A DNA stretch of 64,000 bases, from positions 186,001 through 250,000 of the forward strand of contig CAWJLY010000003.1 of the NCBI GenBank assembly GCA_963843805.1, in the 5' to 3' direction. Made by a program: the position numbers and the translations under genes. Numbering within the stretch: position 1 is the first letter of the stretch; each line of letters begins with the position of its first letter. A model generated the notes under the pieces. The model was not told the origin of the DNA and did not search any database. It saw only the letters and a program-made list of their open reading frames with translations. The DNA is from Ideonella_A sp963843805 (GTDB lineage Bacteria > Pseudomonadota > Gammaproteobacteria > Burkholderiales > Burkholderiaceae_C). Below are positions 50,742-61,679 of this stretch, piece by piece.

Positions 50742-50982
50742 CCCTCTCTGTCCGCTTTACCTGAGAGATTGATGGCGCCGGACCGGCCACCACTTGCCCC
50801 TTCGGTGGGCCTGCTCGGGGCCGACCTCTCTCCAGCGAGGAACGCCTGCGGATCCACAACCCGCGGGCGCTTGCCAGTCCTTTTGCCTGAGCGTTCGAAG
50901 CGTTTCGAGCCTCTGCGCCTTCGGCGGCTTGCCTCGCCAGGGCCCGGCGGATGATCCGGGCTGGCTGGCAAACTCTCTCCTG
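50742..50982 (-). promoter_or_regulatory. Tandem glycine riboswitch upstream of gcvT
   Basis: Two glycine aptamers in series. The first (about 50982-50877) begins GGAGAGAGTT, has CGCCGAAGG and AGAGGCTC, and closes with ACGCTCAGGCAAAAGGAC. The second (about 50835-50742) begins GGAGAGAGGTC, has CACCGAAGGGG and closes with CTCTCAGGTAAAGCGGAC. These are the conserved cores of the class. The gap between them is about 40 bases. The second ends 57 bases before the TTG start. It switches on gcvTHP when glycine is high. Confidence 0.95.
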
Positions 50983-51151
50983 GCAGACGCAGTATAGCGG
51001 CCGGCCCCAGCCGGCAGCCATGCCGTACTTCCACGAAATCAGGCCGGGCGGATCTGCTCGAAGGGGCATGCCGACACGTTATTCTCGACCCGCGCCAAGG
51101 CGTCGACGGCAGCGCCGTCGAGTTCGCCTCACGGCATTCCAAGGACAAGAC

Positions 51152-52793
51152 ATGACCAGCATCTACGAACAAGGCCTCGACAAGTGCGCCGCCAATTTTG
51201 TTGCCCTGTCGCCGGTCAGTTTTGTCGAACGCAGCGCCGAGGTTTTCGGCGATCTGCCGGCGGTCATTCACGGCAGCCGACGCTACACCTGGACGCAGAT
51301 CCGCGAACGATCCGCCCGGCTGGCCAGTGCCCTGCAAGGTCTCGGTATCGGGCGCGGCGATACCGTCAGCGTGATGTTGCCCAACACGCCGGAAATGGTC
51401 GAAGCGCACTATGCGGTGCCGGCGATCAATGCCGTGCTCAACACCTTGAATACGCGGCTGGACGCCCGCCTGCTGGCCTGGCAGCTGAACCATTGCGAAG
51501 CACGGGTGCTGATCACCGACTGCGAATTTGCGCCGACGATCGGCGAAGCGTTGCGCATTCTGCGAGCCGAGTTCGGGCGCTCGCCGGTCGTCATCGATGT
51601 CTGCGACAGCGAATACGACGGTGACGTTCAGCGCGTCGGTGACCATGAATACGAATCCTGGCTGAATGCGCACGAGCCGCTTTTGAAGCTGGCCGGCCCG
51701 CTCGACGAATGGGATGCCATCGCGGTCAGCTACACCAGTGGCACCACCGGAGACCCGAAAGGGGTCGTCACCCACCACCGTGGCGCCTATCTGAACGCCG
51801 TCAGCAATGCGGCGACCTGGACGATGCCGCATTTCCCGGTCTATCTGTGGACCTTGCCGATGTTCCACTGCAACGGCTGGTGTTTTCCGTGGACGGTGGC
51901 GATGCTCGGCGGCACCCATGTCTGCTTGCGCCGGGTCGAAGCCAGGCCGATCCTCGATGCAATCCGCGACCATCGGGTCGATCACTACTGCGCCGCACCG
52001 ATCGTCCACAACCTGCTGATCGCAGCGCCGGCCGAGTTTCGCGAAGGCATCACCCAGCCGGTTCGCGCGATGGTCGCCGGTGCCGCGCCGCCCGCCTCGA
52101 TGATCGAGGGCATGGCGCGAATCGGATTCGACATCACCCATGTCTACGGCCTGACCGAGGTCTACGGGCCGGCTTCCGTTGCGGTCAAACGTGCCAGTTG
52201 GGCCGATCAAAGCCTGTCGGAGCAGACCCGACTGAACGGGCGCCAAGGCGTCCGGTATGCGCTGCAGGAGGGCATGACGGTCATGGACCCGCAGACGATG
52301 CAGCCGACACCCGGCGGATGGCCAGACGATGGGCGAAATCATGTTTCGCGGCAACATCGTGATGAAGGGTTACCTGAAGAATCCCGCCGCCACCACGCAG
52401 GCCTTCGACGGCGGCTGGTTCCACACCGGTGACCTCGCCGTCACCGAGGCCGACCGCTATGTGAAGATCAAGGATCGCAGCAAGGACATCATCATCAGCG
52501 GCGGCGAAAATATCAGCTCGCTCGAGGTCGAGGATGCCTTGTACCGTCACCCGGCGGTGTTGGCCTGTGCGGTGGTGGCGCGACCTGACGAGAAGTGGGG
52601 CGAGGCGCCGGTTGCCTTTGTCGAGTTGCAGCCCGGGGCCGAGGTCGGTGCCGCTGAATTGATCGCCCATTGCAAGGCCTTGCTCGCCAGCTACAAGGTG
52701 CCGCGCGATGTGCGCTTCGAACCGATTCCGAAAACCTCGACCGGCAAGATTCAGAAATTCGCCTTGCGTGACCGCGCGCGAGCCGCGTCCTGA
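51152..52793 (+). CDS. Acyl-CoA synthetase (AMP-forming)
   Basis: ANL-superfamily ligase. The P-loop-like motif is SYTSGTTGDPKGVV, followed by HVYGLTEVYGPA, FHTGDLAV and the C-terminal lysine in KTSTGKIQKFAL. The overall pattern (LPMFHCNGWCFPWT) resembles medium-chain or methylthiopropionate-type ligases. One extra C near 52318 breaks the frame; without it the protein reads GGWQTMGEIMFRG. About 546 residues. AAGGA precedes the ATG. Divergent from gcvT; a hydratase gene follows after 43 bases. Confidence 0.9.
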
Positions 52794-52836
52794 CATGCCG
52801 CGCCGACAAGATCACCCAACCGACCAGGACGATCCC

Positions 52837-53622
52837 ATGACCACCGATGACCAGCTGGTGCTGCGCGAGCAGGACTCGAGCGGCGTGTTGACGCTGACGC
52901 TGAACCGCCCCGATGCCTTCAACTCGCTGAGCGAAGCAATGCTCGCCGAGCTGCAATCCCGATTCGAGTCGGTTGCCGATGATGAGTCGATCCGGGTCGT
53001 GGTGCTGGCCGCCAATGGCCGAGCCTTTTGCGCCGGCCACGACTTGAAGGAAATGCGCGCCGAGCCGTCGCTCGACTATTACAAGCACCTGTTTGCCGCC
53101 TGCGCACAGATGATGATGGCGATCCAGCGGCTGCCGGTGCCGGTGATCGCCAAGGTGCAGGGCATCGCCACCGCCGCCGGCTGCCAGTTGGTGGCGATGT
53201 GCGACCTGGCGATTGCCGCCAGCCAGGCCCGCTTTGCAGTCAGCGGCGTCAACCTGGGCTTGTTCTGTTCGACGCCCAGCGTGGCACTGAGCCGCAACAT
53301 GGGCCGCAAGGCGGCGTTCGAGATGCTCGTTACCGGCGATTTCATCAGCGCCGAAGAAGCCCGCAACAAAGGCCTGATCAACCGCGTGGTGCCTGCCGAC
53401 GAACTCGACGCGGCCACTGCGGCCTTGGCTGCCAGCATCACTGCCAAGCCGCGGGCTGCCGTGGCGATCGGCAAGGCCTTGTTTTACCGCCAGCTCGAAA
53501 AGGGCATTGCCGCCGCCTACGACGATGCCGGAACGGCAATGGCCTGCAACATGATGGACGACGCAGCGCTGGAGGGTGTTCAGGCCTTCATCGACAAACG
53601 CAAGCCGAACTGGAGCCGCTGA
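52837..53622 (+). CDS. Enoyl-CoA hydratase/isomerase family protein
   Basis: Intact 261-residue crotonase-fold protein. NRPDAFNSLSE, the oxyanion hole motif GRAFCAGHDLKEMR and VQGIATAAGCQLVAMCDLAIA are typical. The Glu pair of classical hydratases is not obvious: the GCQLVAMCDL segment has Gln where many have Glu, so the exact reaction is unclear and an auxiliary role (ECHDC3-like) is possible. ATG at 52837 follows AGGA. It is probably co-transcribed with the acyl-CoA synthetase. Confidence 0.85.
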   Translation: MTTDDQLVLREQDSSGVLTLTLNRPDAFNSLSEAMLAELQSRFESVADDESIRVVVLAANGRAFCAGHDLKEMRAEPSLDYYKHLFAACAQMMMAIQRLPVPVIAKVQGIATAAGCQLVAMCDLAIAASQARFAVSGVNLGLFCSTPSVALSRNMGRKAAFEMLVTGDFISAEEARNKGLINRVVPADELDAATAALAASITAKPRAAVAIGKALFYRQLEKGIAAAYDDAGTAMACNMMDDAALEGVQAFIDKRKPNWSR

Positions 53623-53632
53623 CGGGGCGGCC

Positions 53633-54436
53633 TCAGGGCGTCGCCTTGTAGGTGCTCAAGGGCGGGTTGCTGCCGGGCGCCTCGTCGGTATTGGTGATGG
53701 AAAACTTGCGCGCCTTCGCGAAGTAGGTTTTCCAGGCGGTGGTGTAGGTCGACCGCGCCTTCTCGGCATCCGCCGTCTTGATCTTCTTGTTTGCAAAATC
53801 GATGTCGAGAACCGGAATCGCCTCGGTACGAAAGTAGTTCAGCAGATCGGCGCGGTGGCAGCTTTCGTGAAAGCCGAGTGTCACCTGGCCGGCGTTTTCG
53901 TCGGACTGGGTGGTTCCGCGACCGTAGGCGGCGTCGCCGTCGGGGTCGCCGCTGCCGTATTCGGTGATGATGTCGATCGTCCAGGCCAGGTCGTTGGTGA
54001 CCTTGTCGACATGCCCGGTATCGTCTGAATGGATGATGACCTGAGCGCCGTTGTTGACCTCGCTGAACGAGGTCAGCGCACCCTTGATGCCGGAGACACC
54101 TGACGCGTCCGCCAGCAGCTTCAAGGTGAGGATTCCTTGCGCGACTTCGGGTGCGGCATTTGCCGCTACCCGGGGCGGCGGTTGCCGCACTGCTTTGGCT
54201 GCCTGCGCATTCGCTGCCAGCGTGACCAGATCCGGCTCGACGTGGCGGCTTTCCGGAGCCTGCGGATCGGGCAGCAACTCGCCACCCAGGGTGCTGCCCA
54301 GCGTCGACGGCGGCCGGAAGTTTCCGCCACCGCCAGCACCGAGCGGCGAGTCGGGGTGGGCCACCCGCCCGCTCTGGTTGAGCCACGCCGCCGGCACCGT
54401 GGCGGCGCGCAGCTTGCTTGACATGCAGTCGCACAT
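53633..54436 (-). CDS. Uncharacterised protein with HExxH motif
   Basis: 267 residues, intact, start set by AGGAGG. The N-terminus MCDCMSSKLR is unusual in having two cysteines and no signal peptide. Residues 25-100 are Pro/Gly/Ala-rich. The second half is folded, with QVIIHSDDTGHVDKV and the motif GFHESCHRADLLNYF (His190, Glu191, His194), which fits a zinc-protease site HExxH. Its close neighbours are unrelated. I do not recognise the family, and a catalytic role is only suggested by the motif. Confidence 0.7.
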   Translation of the reverse strand: MCDCMSSKLRAATVPAAWLNQSGRVAHPDSPLGAGGGGNFRPPSTLGSTLGGELLPDPQAPESRHVEPDLVTLAANAQAAKAVRQPPPRVAANAAPEVAQGILTLKLLADASGVSGIKGALTSFSEVNNGAQVIIHSDDTGHVDKVTNDLAWTIDIITEYGSGDPDGDAAYGRGTTQSDENAGQVTLGFHESCHRADLLNYFRTEAIPVLDIDFANKKIKTADAEKARSTYTTAWKTYFAKARKFSITNTDEAPGSNPPLSTYKATP

Positions 54437-54584
54437 GAGGTGCCTCCTGACGGCGTGACGAACCAAAAAGATGCCTCGATTATCGGATCGACGCACGCGC
54501 CTTGTGCGGACAAACATGTGGCATGTGGCACGCTGGCGGCCGCAATGGCATGATCGCCGCCGTTTCTGTACCGAGGCCAATGCC

Positions 54585-56635
54585 ATGGACATGCCCACCA
54601 ATCCCCTGGCCATCGACTGGGATGCGCCGGCGAGCCTGCCACCGTTCCAGCAGATCCGCCCCGGTCATTTCGCAACGGCGCTGAATGCGGCGATGCAGGC
54701 CCATCGAGATGAACTGCGGCTGATCGCAAACCAGCCGGCAGCCGCCGATTTCGACAATACGCTGGCTGCCTTCGACCGCGCCGGCGAGGCGCTGCGCCGC
54801 GCCGAGGCGATTTTTCACAGCCTGGCAGCATCTGCCACATCGCCCGAACTGCAGGCTGTGCAACGCGAGATGGCGGGGCCGCTGGCGGCGCACTGGTCGG
54901 CGGTGCGCCAGGACGAGCAGCTGTTTGCGCGCATCGATGCGGTGCATCGACAGCGCGAGCAACTCGGGCTGACGACCGAACAGCGGCGGCTGGTCGAGCG
55001 GGTTCACCTCGACTTCGTCCGCTCGGGTGCGGCACTGGCGCCCGACCAGCGCCAGCGGTTTGCCGCGCATCATGCAGCGGCTGGCCGAACTGACGACCGC
55101 CTTCGGGCAGAACGTGCTGCACGACGAGTCGTCGTATCGCCTGCCGTTGCCTGACGAGGCCGCCATGGCGGGCCTGCCCGATTTCGTGCGCGCGGCGGCA
55201 CGCCAGGCAGCAGCCGAGCGCGGCCTCGACGGCGCGGTGATCACCTTGTCGCGCTCGCTGATCGTGCCGTTCTTGAGCTTCTCCGAGCGCCGCGACCTGC
55301 GCGAAGCCGCCTGGCGCGCATGGACCGGCCGCGGCGAACACGACGGCGAGCACGACAACCGGCCGATCGTCCGCGAGATTCTGGCGCTGCGGCGCGAACA
55401 GGCCGCACTTGCTGGGCCACGCCAATTTCGCCGACCATGCCTTGACCGACACGATGGCCGGCACACCCGAGCGCGTCTGGGCGCTTGCTCGACGACGTCT
55501 GGCAGCGCGCATTGCCGGCCGTCGAACGCGAACGCGCGATGCTGGTCGAGGCGATGCGTGCGGCGGGGCAGGGCGGTGTCATCGAGGCCTGGGACTGGCG
55601 CTACTGGGCCGAAAAGGTCAGGCAGAACCACTTTGCGCTCGACGAAGCGCAGATCAAGCCGTATTTCCCGCTGCCGGCAATGGTGGATGCGGCCTTCGAT
55701 TGCGCCAGCCGACTGTTCGGCATCCGCTTCAAGCCGCGCGACGACCTGCGCGGCCTATCACGCCGATGTGCGATGTCTATGAGGTCAGCGGTCGCGGACG
55801 GCGCGGCGATCGGCCTGTTCCTGCACGACAACTTCGCCCGCGCGACCAAGCGCAGCGGCGCCTGGATGAATACCATCGCCAACCAGCACCGCAACGGCGC
55901 GGCGCAGTTGCCGGTGGTGCTCAACAACAACAATTTCGCGAAGGCCGCACCGGGCCAGCCGACGCTGCTGTCGCCCGACGACGTGCGCACGCTGTTCCAC
56001 GAGTTCGGCCACGGCCTGCACGGGCTGCTGTCGAATGTCAACTATCAGCGCCTGTCGGGCACCCGGGTGCTGCGCGATTTCGTCGAACTGCCGTCGCAGC
56101 TGTATCGAGCACTGGGCGCAGGAGCGCGAGGTGTTGCGCCGCCACGCGCGCCACTGGCAGACCGGCGAGGCGATCCCCGATGCGCTGATCGACCGCATCG
56201 AAGCGGCGCGCCAGTTCGGCCAGGGCTACGAGACGGTGCGCTATACCGCCAGTGCGATCGTCGACATGGCGATCCACGAGGCGGCCGAGCCGGTCGACGA
56301 TATCGTCGCCTTCGAGGCCGCGGTGCTGGCCGAGCGCGGCCTGCCGCACGGCGTCGGATTGAACCACCGGCTGCCGCATTTCCAGCATCTGTTCGCCGGC
56401 TCGAGCTATGCCGCCGGCTACTACGTCTACCTGTGGGCCGAGGTGCTCGATGCCGATGCCTACGATGCCTTCCGTCGAGGCCGGCAGCCCCTTCGATCCG
56501 GCCACTGCCGAGCGGCTGTATCGCTGCATCTACAGCCGCGGTGACAGCGAGGAACCCGGTGCCGCCTACCGCGAGTTCCGCGGGCGCGATGCGCGGATCG
56601 AGCCGATGCTGAAGGATCGCGGGTTGATCGAATAG
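54585..56635 (+). CDS. prlC: Oligopeptidase A (M3 family zinc peptidase)
   Basis: The catalytic zinc motif is FHEFGHGLHGLLS (near 56000). Other M3 features are LPFLSF-type SRSLIVPFLSFSERRDLRE, EAWDWRYWAEKVRQ, RSGAWMN and SSYAAGYYVYLWAEVLDADAY. The enzyme degrades signal peptides and other short peptides in the cytoplasm. The frame changes near 55065, 55410, 55490, 55760, 56115 and 56475. Starting at MDMPTNPLAIDWD, the length is about 683 residues, normal for PrlC. It is divergent from the HExxH gene. Confidence 0.92.
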
Positions 56636-56661
56636 GAGCCGGCGTGCCGCAAGGCAACCGG

Positions 56662-58188
56662 CTATCGCACCGTTGGCAGCGCCATCAGCCGCGATCGATC
56701 CGGCCCAGATCCTCCGCTTTCGCCAACGGATAGAGCCGAGCAGCAACCCGGCGCTGCAGCTCGCAAACAGATCTGCAGGTCGGGCGCCAACCGCCGGGTC
56801 GCGCCCGTCGTGCCTTGCGCGCCGCGTTCCCACAACGGGTGCAGCCGCTCGCGCTGCGCTTCGATCGCCTGCGGCAACCTGCTCATGCCAGAACGCCGGA
56901 TGGGCGGCGTCGGCCCATTCGCCGCGGCCGCGGCCATGGTGGGCCACTGCCAGATAGGTCAGCAGCGCCGCCTGCGCCAGATCGTCGAGCACCTCGTCGG
57001 TCCAGGTCAAGGTCGGCACGTCGACGCCGCGCAGCAGGTTGTAGCCGCGTGCCAGGCCGGCAGCACCGAGCGCGCCGAGCACGCCGCCGGCCAGCAGACC
57101 GCCGCCGAGCGTCAACCCGCCGGTCAGCAGGTCGGCCTTCAGCCCGGCCAGCGCGCCGGTCACCAGGCCGCCCCACATCGCGGCGCGCTGTTCGTCGAGC
57201 CGGCGCTGGGAAGCAAAATGCTCGGCCAGCGAGGTCAGCATCTGCGCGCCGGCCTTGCCGTCGAGGCCATGCAGTTCGATCAGCCGGTCGGTGGTTTGGC
57301 GAACGTCGGCATCGAGCCGCTCGGCGAGGTTCTGCATCGCCAGTTCGCGCGGCGTGACGCTGCCTTCGCGGCGCAAGCCCGAGCGCGGCACCGAAGGCCT
57401 TGACGCGGCCGGCCAGGCCGGCCTGCGCAATCACTTCGCGGTCGAGCGCGGCGCGCGCCAGCCGCTGCGGCAAGCACCTCCATCGACGCCTGCCAGGTGG
57501 CTGCGTTGCGCGCGACCCAGGCCGCCTGCAAGCCGCTCGAATGCCGGCCTGCTGCTGCGCGCCGGCAGCAGCCGTTCGATCGCCCGCAGCAAGCACCGCC
57601 TCGGCAATCCAGCAACGGGCAAATGCGTCGAACGCCATCACCTCGCTGACGCCCGCGATGGCGCAGGCATCGCTCGCGCCAGCGCGCGATTTCGGCAGCT
57701 TCGTCGGCTGGCTGCGTGCGGCGGGCCGAGCTGGTTCAGCAGCACCAGCACCGGCTTGCCGATCAGCCCCAGCACATCCAGTTCGGGGTCGAGGTAGCCG
57801 GCGTCGTCGGGCTCTTCGGATGCATTGACCAGATACAGCACGACGTCGGCCTGCGTCGAGCACATGGCGCAGCGCACGCTGGTTCAGCCAGAACGAGCGG
57901 TCACGAAAGCGATCCCAGACCTCGCCGAGAAACCAGCCGATCGGTTGGCCGGCACTGCGCCAGCCGCTTGGCCAGCCGCTGGCTGTCGCCGAAACCCGGC
58001 GTATCCCACAGCTCGAGCCGGTCGCCGGTCGGCGACTCGATCATCAGCGCGCGCTCGAGGTCCTGCGTGACATGCGCCTCGTCGCGAACCTCGCCGATAT
58101 CGCGGCGCAGCAGCGTTCGCGCCAGCGTCGTCTTGCCGACGTTGGTATGCGAGATCAGGCTGATCGAGATCGTGACGGGCGAGCTCAT
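56662..58188 (-). CDS. GTPase with DUF3482 domain
   Basis: The N-terminal GTP-binding domain reads SLISHTNVGKTTLARTLL (P-loop) and LWDTPGFGDS (switch II). NASEEPDDAGYLDPELDVL follows, and KPVLVLLNQLG carries the base-recognition NQ/NKxD-like region. The C-terminal part has a glycine-rich hydrophobic stretch TGGLTLGGGLLAGGVLGALGAAG. This matches DUF3482 GTPases that are paired with DUF2868 proteins. ATG overlaps the DUF2868 stop (ATGA). Frame changes are many (near 57950, 57860, 57730, 57600, 57480, 57390 and 56900), and the exact C-terminus is unclear. About 505 residues. Confidence 0.82.
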
Positions 58189-59678
58189 GCGGTGTCCGGT
58201 GCGGACCGTTCGCCGAGGTCGACGAACAAGGCCGGGCCGGCGCCGATCTCGTCGAGCAGCTTCTGCCAGGCCGCGCGGCGATCGGCCAGACGGCGCGGCA
58301 GGTCGGCGCCGGCCAGGCGTTGGCGAAAGCCCGATTCGTCGATCATCACCCGGCATGGTGGATGTCCCGGTAGCGCGGCGGCGCGCTGTTGCGCGCTGCG
58401 AATGAACGCGCCATGAGTTTCGCGCTCGGGTGTGGCGCTGAGCGCAAACAACGGCAGCAGCCACTGCACATCGAGCCGATCGAGTGCTGCGCCTGGCCAG
58501 TCTTCGGCCGGCATATCGTCGACGCCCGCAGCCATGTTGGCGAACAGTTTTAATTGAAGGCCCGGGCCGAACTCGTGATCAATCGGCGGCAGCGATGCCC
58601 GGCAGCAGATCGCCGGCCAGCCGGTGGCCGCATGGCATGACAGCCACCGACTGGGCTGCCCGGCCGCTGGCGCGTGTCTGGCGCTGCAGCAGGCGCTTGA
58701 AATAGCGCTCGTCGCATCGGCAGCGGAAACTGCCGCTCCAGTTGCCGTGCGCGCCAGCATCGCCGCGGCGGCCAAGGCCAACCGCGGCAACATGACCAGT
58801 CCGGTGGTGATGGCATACCAGTGAATCCAGCGCGCGGCGTTTTCGCCCGGCCCCCGGCTGAAACGCAGCGTCTCGATCTGCGCGGCATCGGGCAGCGACA
58901 CGCCACTGATCGCCTGTGCAGGCGCCAGCACGATGCCCAGCCAGTGGTGGACAAACAGGGCGTCGACGAAGGTGCTGTCCCAGCCGGCCCTGAACTCGAA
59001 AACGAGGCCGCGCGCATACAAGGCGAGCAGGGCGCCTGCGGCGACCGCGAGTGCCGCCAGGTGAAAGATGCCGGCCAGTCGTGCGCGGTCGATGGGTTGG
59101 CGGGCAAGCGTCCAGTCGGCCACGAACCGCTTCGCTGCAGGTGGTGCAGAGTCACCCAGGCGATGCGCCGAAAACTTGCTCGCCAGCATCGACACCATGC
59201 CATCGATCCGGTTTGGCGACCGGTCTGAATGCCGCGCAGCCAACGGCCGCCACACGGCCGCGCCGAGCAGTACGGCATAGACCGCGATATTCCAGGCCAT
59301 CAAAGCCAGCAATGGCGGCGCGAGCAGATTGACCTGACCGGACGGACCGAGTGCATCGGTTGCCAGCCCGGCAAGCAAGGCCAGCACCAGCAGCGCCGCA
59401 ACCACGACCGCGACATGGCCGTTGCCGGCGCTGCCGCGGCGCAAGCTGGCCATCGTTGCATCGCGTTCGGCCAATCGCTCGCTGGCCAGCAGGGCGCGCT
59501 CGGCGACGAAATGCTCACCCGTCGATTGCTCGCCGATGCGTCGCAAGGCCTCGGCGTCGGCCCAGTCGGCATCGGCTGCGGACCAGATCGGCGACGACGG
59601 GGACATCGGCGCGTCCGCAGCATCGACGTCCTCGACCGCGCGAACCAGCAAGACCTGCCGCGCCTGATCAGCATTCAT
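58185..59678 (-). CDS. DUF2868 membrane protein
   Basis: A 497-residue protein with hydrophobic helices at about residues 85-105 (VAVVVAALLVLALLAGL), 115-140, 220-240, and 310-335. LFVHHWLGIVLAPAQ and the N-terminal MNADQARQVLLVRAVE are family landmarks, as is the conserved end FVDLGERSAPDTA. It pairs with the downstream GTPase through an ATGA overlap. Function unknown. The frame is mostly continuous; the region 58560-58720 reads oddly (Ser/Cys-rich in the current frame) and probably contains two compensating indels. Confidence 0.82.
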   Translation of the reverse strand: MNADQARQVLLVRAVEDVDAADAPMSPSSPIWSAADADWADAEALRRIGEQSTGEHFVAERALLASERLAERDATMASLRRGSAGNGHVAVVVAALLVLALLAGLATDALGPSGQVNLLAPPLLALMAWNIAVYAVLLGAAVWRPLAARHSDRSPNRIDGMVSMLASKFSAHRLGDSAPPAAKRFVADWTLARQPIDRARLAGIFHLAALAVAAGALLALYARGLVFEFRAGWDSTFVDALFVHHWLGIVLAPAQAISGVSLPDAAQIETLRFSRGPGENAARWIHWYAITTGLVMLPRLALAAAAMLARTATGAAVSAADATSAISSACCSARHAPAAGQPSRWLSCHAATGWPAICCRASLPPIDHEFGPGLQLKLFANMAAGVDDMPAEDWPGAALDRLDVQWLLPLFALSATPERETHGAFIRSAQQRAAALPGHPPCRVMIDESGFRQRLAGADLPRRLADRRAAWQKLLDEIGAGPALFVDLGERSAPDTA

Positions 59679-59752
59679 GCCGCACCGAGCGCGAGGGCGC
59701 AACCGCGAGGCGTCGGATCGTCAAGGGATGCGATCGCGGCCGGCGGCTGCAA

Positions 59753-61438
59753 TCACATCCCCGAATAATTCGGCCCGCCGCCACCTTCGGGCGTCACCCA
59801 GACGATATTCTGGGTCGGGTCCTTGATGTCGCAGGTCTTGCAGTGAACACAGTTCTGCGCGTTGATCTGCAAACGGTCCTGGTCGTCGGGGCCTTTGACG
59901 AACTCGTAGACACCGGCCGGGCAGTAGCGGCTCTCGGGCCCGGCGTACAAGGCCAGGTTGATATCGACCGGCACACTGGCATCTTTCAGGGTCAGGTGCG
60001 CGGGCTGCTGCTCTTCGTGATTGGTATTGCTGATGAACACGCTCGACAGACGGTCGAAGGTCAGTTTGCCGTCCGGTTTGGGGTAAGTGATCTGCGCACA
60101 GTCGGCGGCCGGTTTGAGATAAGTGTGATCGGCGGCGCTGCGGTGAAGGGTCCACGGCGGCGCCTTGAAGCCGATCTTCGGCAGCAGCCACTGCTCGATG
60201 CCGGTCATCAATGTCGCCGTGCTGCGCCCCTTCTTGAACCACTGTTTGAAGTTGCGCGCACGATCCAGTTCGGTGTACAGCCAGCTGTCGCGAAACGCCT
60301 GCGGGTAGTCGCTCAGCTCGTCGTGCTGTCGGCCACCGGTGACGGCAGCGAAGGCCGCATCGGCGGCCAGCATGCCGGTCTTGATCGCGGCGTGGCTGCC
60401 CTTGATGCGGCTGGCGTTCAGATAGCCTGCCTCGCAGCCGACCAGCGCCCCGCCGGGAAAAACCGTTTTCGGCAGGCTCAGAATGCCCCCGGCCGTGATC
60501 GCGCGGGCGCCATAACCGATGCGTTTGCCGCCATCAAGATATTGGCGGATGGCCGGGTGCGTCTTCCAGCGCTGAAATTCCTCGAACGGACTGAGCCACG
60601 GGTTGGCATAGTCGAGACCGACGACAAAACCGAGCGCCACCTGGTTGTTCTCGGCGTGGTAGAGAAACGAGCCGCCGTAGGTCGCATCGTCGAGCGGCCA
60701 GCCGGCGGTGTGAATGACGAGGCCGGGCTGGTGTTTGGCCGGATCGATCTCCCACAACTCCTTCAGCCCGATACCGTAGCTTTGCGGATCTTTGCCTTCG
60801 TCGAGCTTGAACCTGGCAATCAGCTGCTTGCCCAGATGGCCGCGTGATCCTTCGGCAAAGATGGTGTATTTGCCGTGCAGCTCCATGCCGAGCTGGAAGC
60901 TTTCCATCGGCTCGCCGTCTTTGCCGATACCCAGGTTGCCGGTCGCGACACCCTTGACGCTGCCATCGTCGTTGTAGAGGATTTCGGCCGCAGCAAAACC
61001 GGGGAAGATTTCGACGCCGAGCCCTTCGGCTTGCTGGCCGAGCCAACGCACCACGTTACCGAGGCTGACGATGTAGTTGCCGTGGTTCTTGAAACAATCG
61101 GGCAGAAAAAATTCGGGTGTCGCCTTGGCGCTGGTCTCGTTGAGGAACAGAAACTTGTCCTCGCTGACCGCTTGAGTCAGCGGCGCATCGAGCTCTTTCC
61201 AGTTCGGCAGCAATTCGCCCAGGCCGGCCGGATCCATGATGGCGCCGCTGAGGATGTGCGCTCCCGGCTCGGAACCCTTCTCGAGCACCACCACCGAGAT
61301 CTCCTTGCCATGCTCGGAGCCCAGTTGTTTCAGACGAATCGCAGTCGCCAATCCAGCCGGGCCGCCACCAACGACGACGACGTCGTACTCCATCGACTCG
61401 CGCGGGCCATGGGTTTCCAACAGCGCTTCAGGGGTCAT
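59753..61438 (-). CDS. Electron transfer flavoprotein-ubiquinone oxidoreductase
   Basis: Intact 561-residue ETF-QO. The FAD Rossmann motif VVVVGGGPAGLATAIRL lies at residue 19, PGGALVGCEAGYLN is a conserved FAD contact, and the C-terminal 4Fe-4S cluster is bound by cysteines in RYCPAGVYEF and NAQNCVHCKTCDIKDP. The enzyme sits on the inner membrane and passes electrons from acyl-CoA dehydrogenases via ETF to ubiquinone. This fits the acyl-CoA genes in the window. No etfAB is present here. Divergent from the SDR gene. Confidence 0.95.
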   Translation of the reverse strand: MTPEALLETHGPRESMEYDVVVVGGGPAGLATAIRLKQLGSEHGKEISVVVLEKGSEPGAHILSGAIMDPAGLGELLPNWKELDAPLTQAVSEDKFLFLNETSAKATPEFFLPDCFKNHGNYIVSLGNVVRWLGQQAEGLGVEIFPGFAAAEILYNDDGSVKGVATGNLGIGKDGEPMESFQLGMELHGKYTIFAEGSRGHLGKQLIARFKLDEGKDPQSYGIGLKELWEIDPAKHQPGLVIHTAGWPLDDATYGGSFLYHAENNQVALGFVVGLDYANPWLSPFEEFQRWKTHPAIRQYLDGGKRIGYGARAITAGGILSLPKTVFPGGALVGCEAGYLNASRIKGSHAAIKTGMLAADAAFAAVTGGRQHDELSDYPQAFRDSWLYTELDRARNFKQWFKKGRSTATLMTGIEQWLLPKIGFKAPPWTLHRSAADHTYLKPAADCAQITYPKPDGKLTFDRLSSVFISNTNHEEQQPAHLTLKDASVPVDINLALYAGPESRYCPAGVYEFVKGPDDQDRLQINAQNCVHCKTCDIKDPTQNIVWVTPEGGGGPNYSGM

Positions 61439-61679
61439 TCAACATCCAGTCGACAGGTCTTCGATCGTGCGGCTGATTGTAACGACGCTGGATTCGATCA
61501 AACGGTCGGTCTCACCCGGCCGAGGCGGCACCGACGCTGATGCAGGGCCTTGCAGTCGGCTCGATTCGAAATGGCTTCGTGCTATCTTGCCAACAGGCGA
61601 GCCGGCCGCGTTTTGCTGCTTTCGAACAATCGGCCGGCCTTGCTTGCACGCCAGGCGTGGCAAAAAAATCGGAGCCAAC

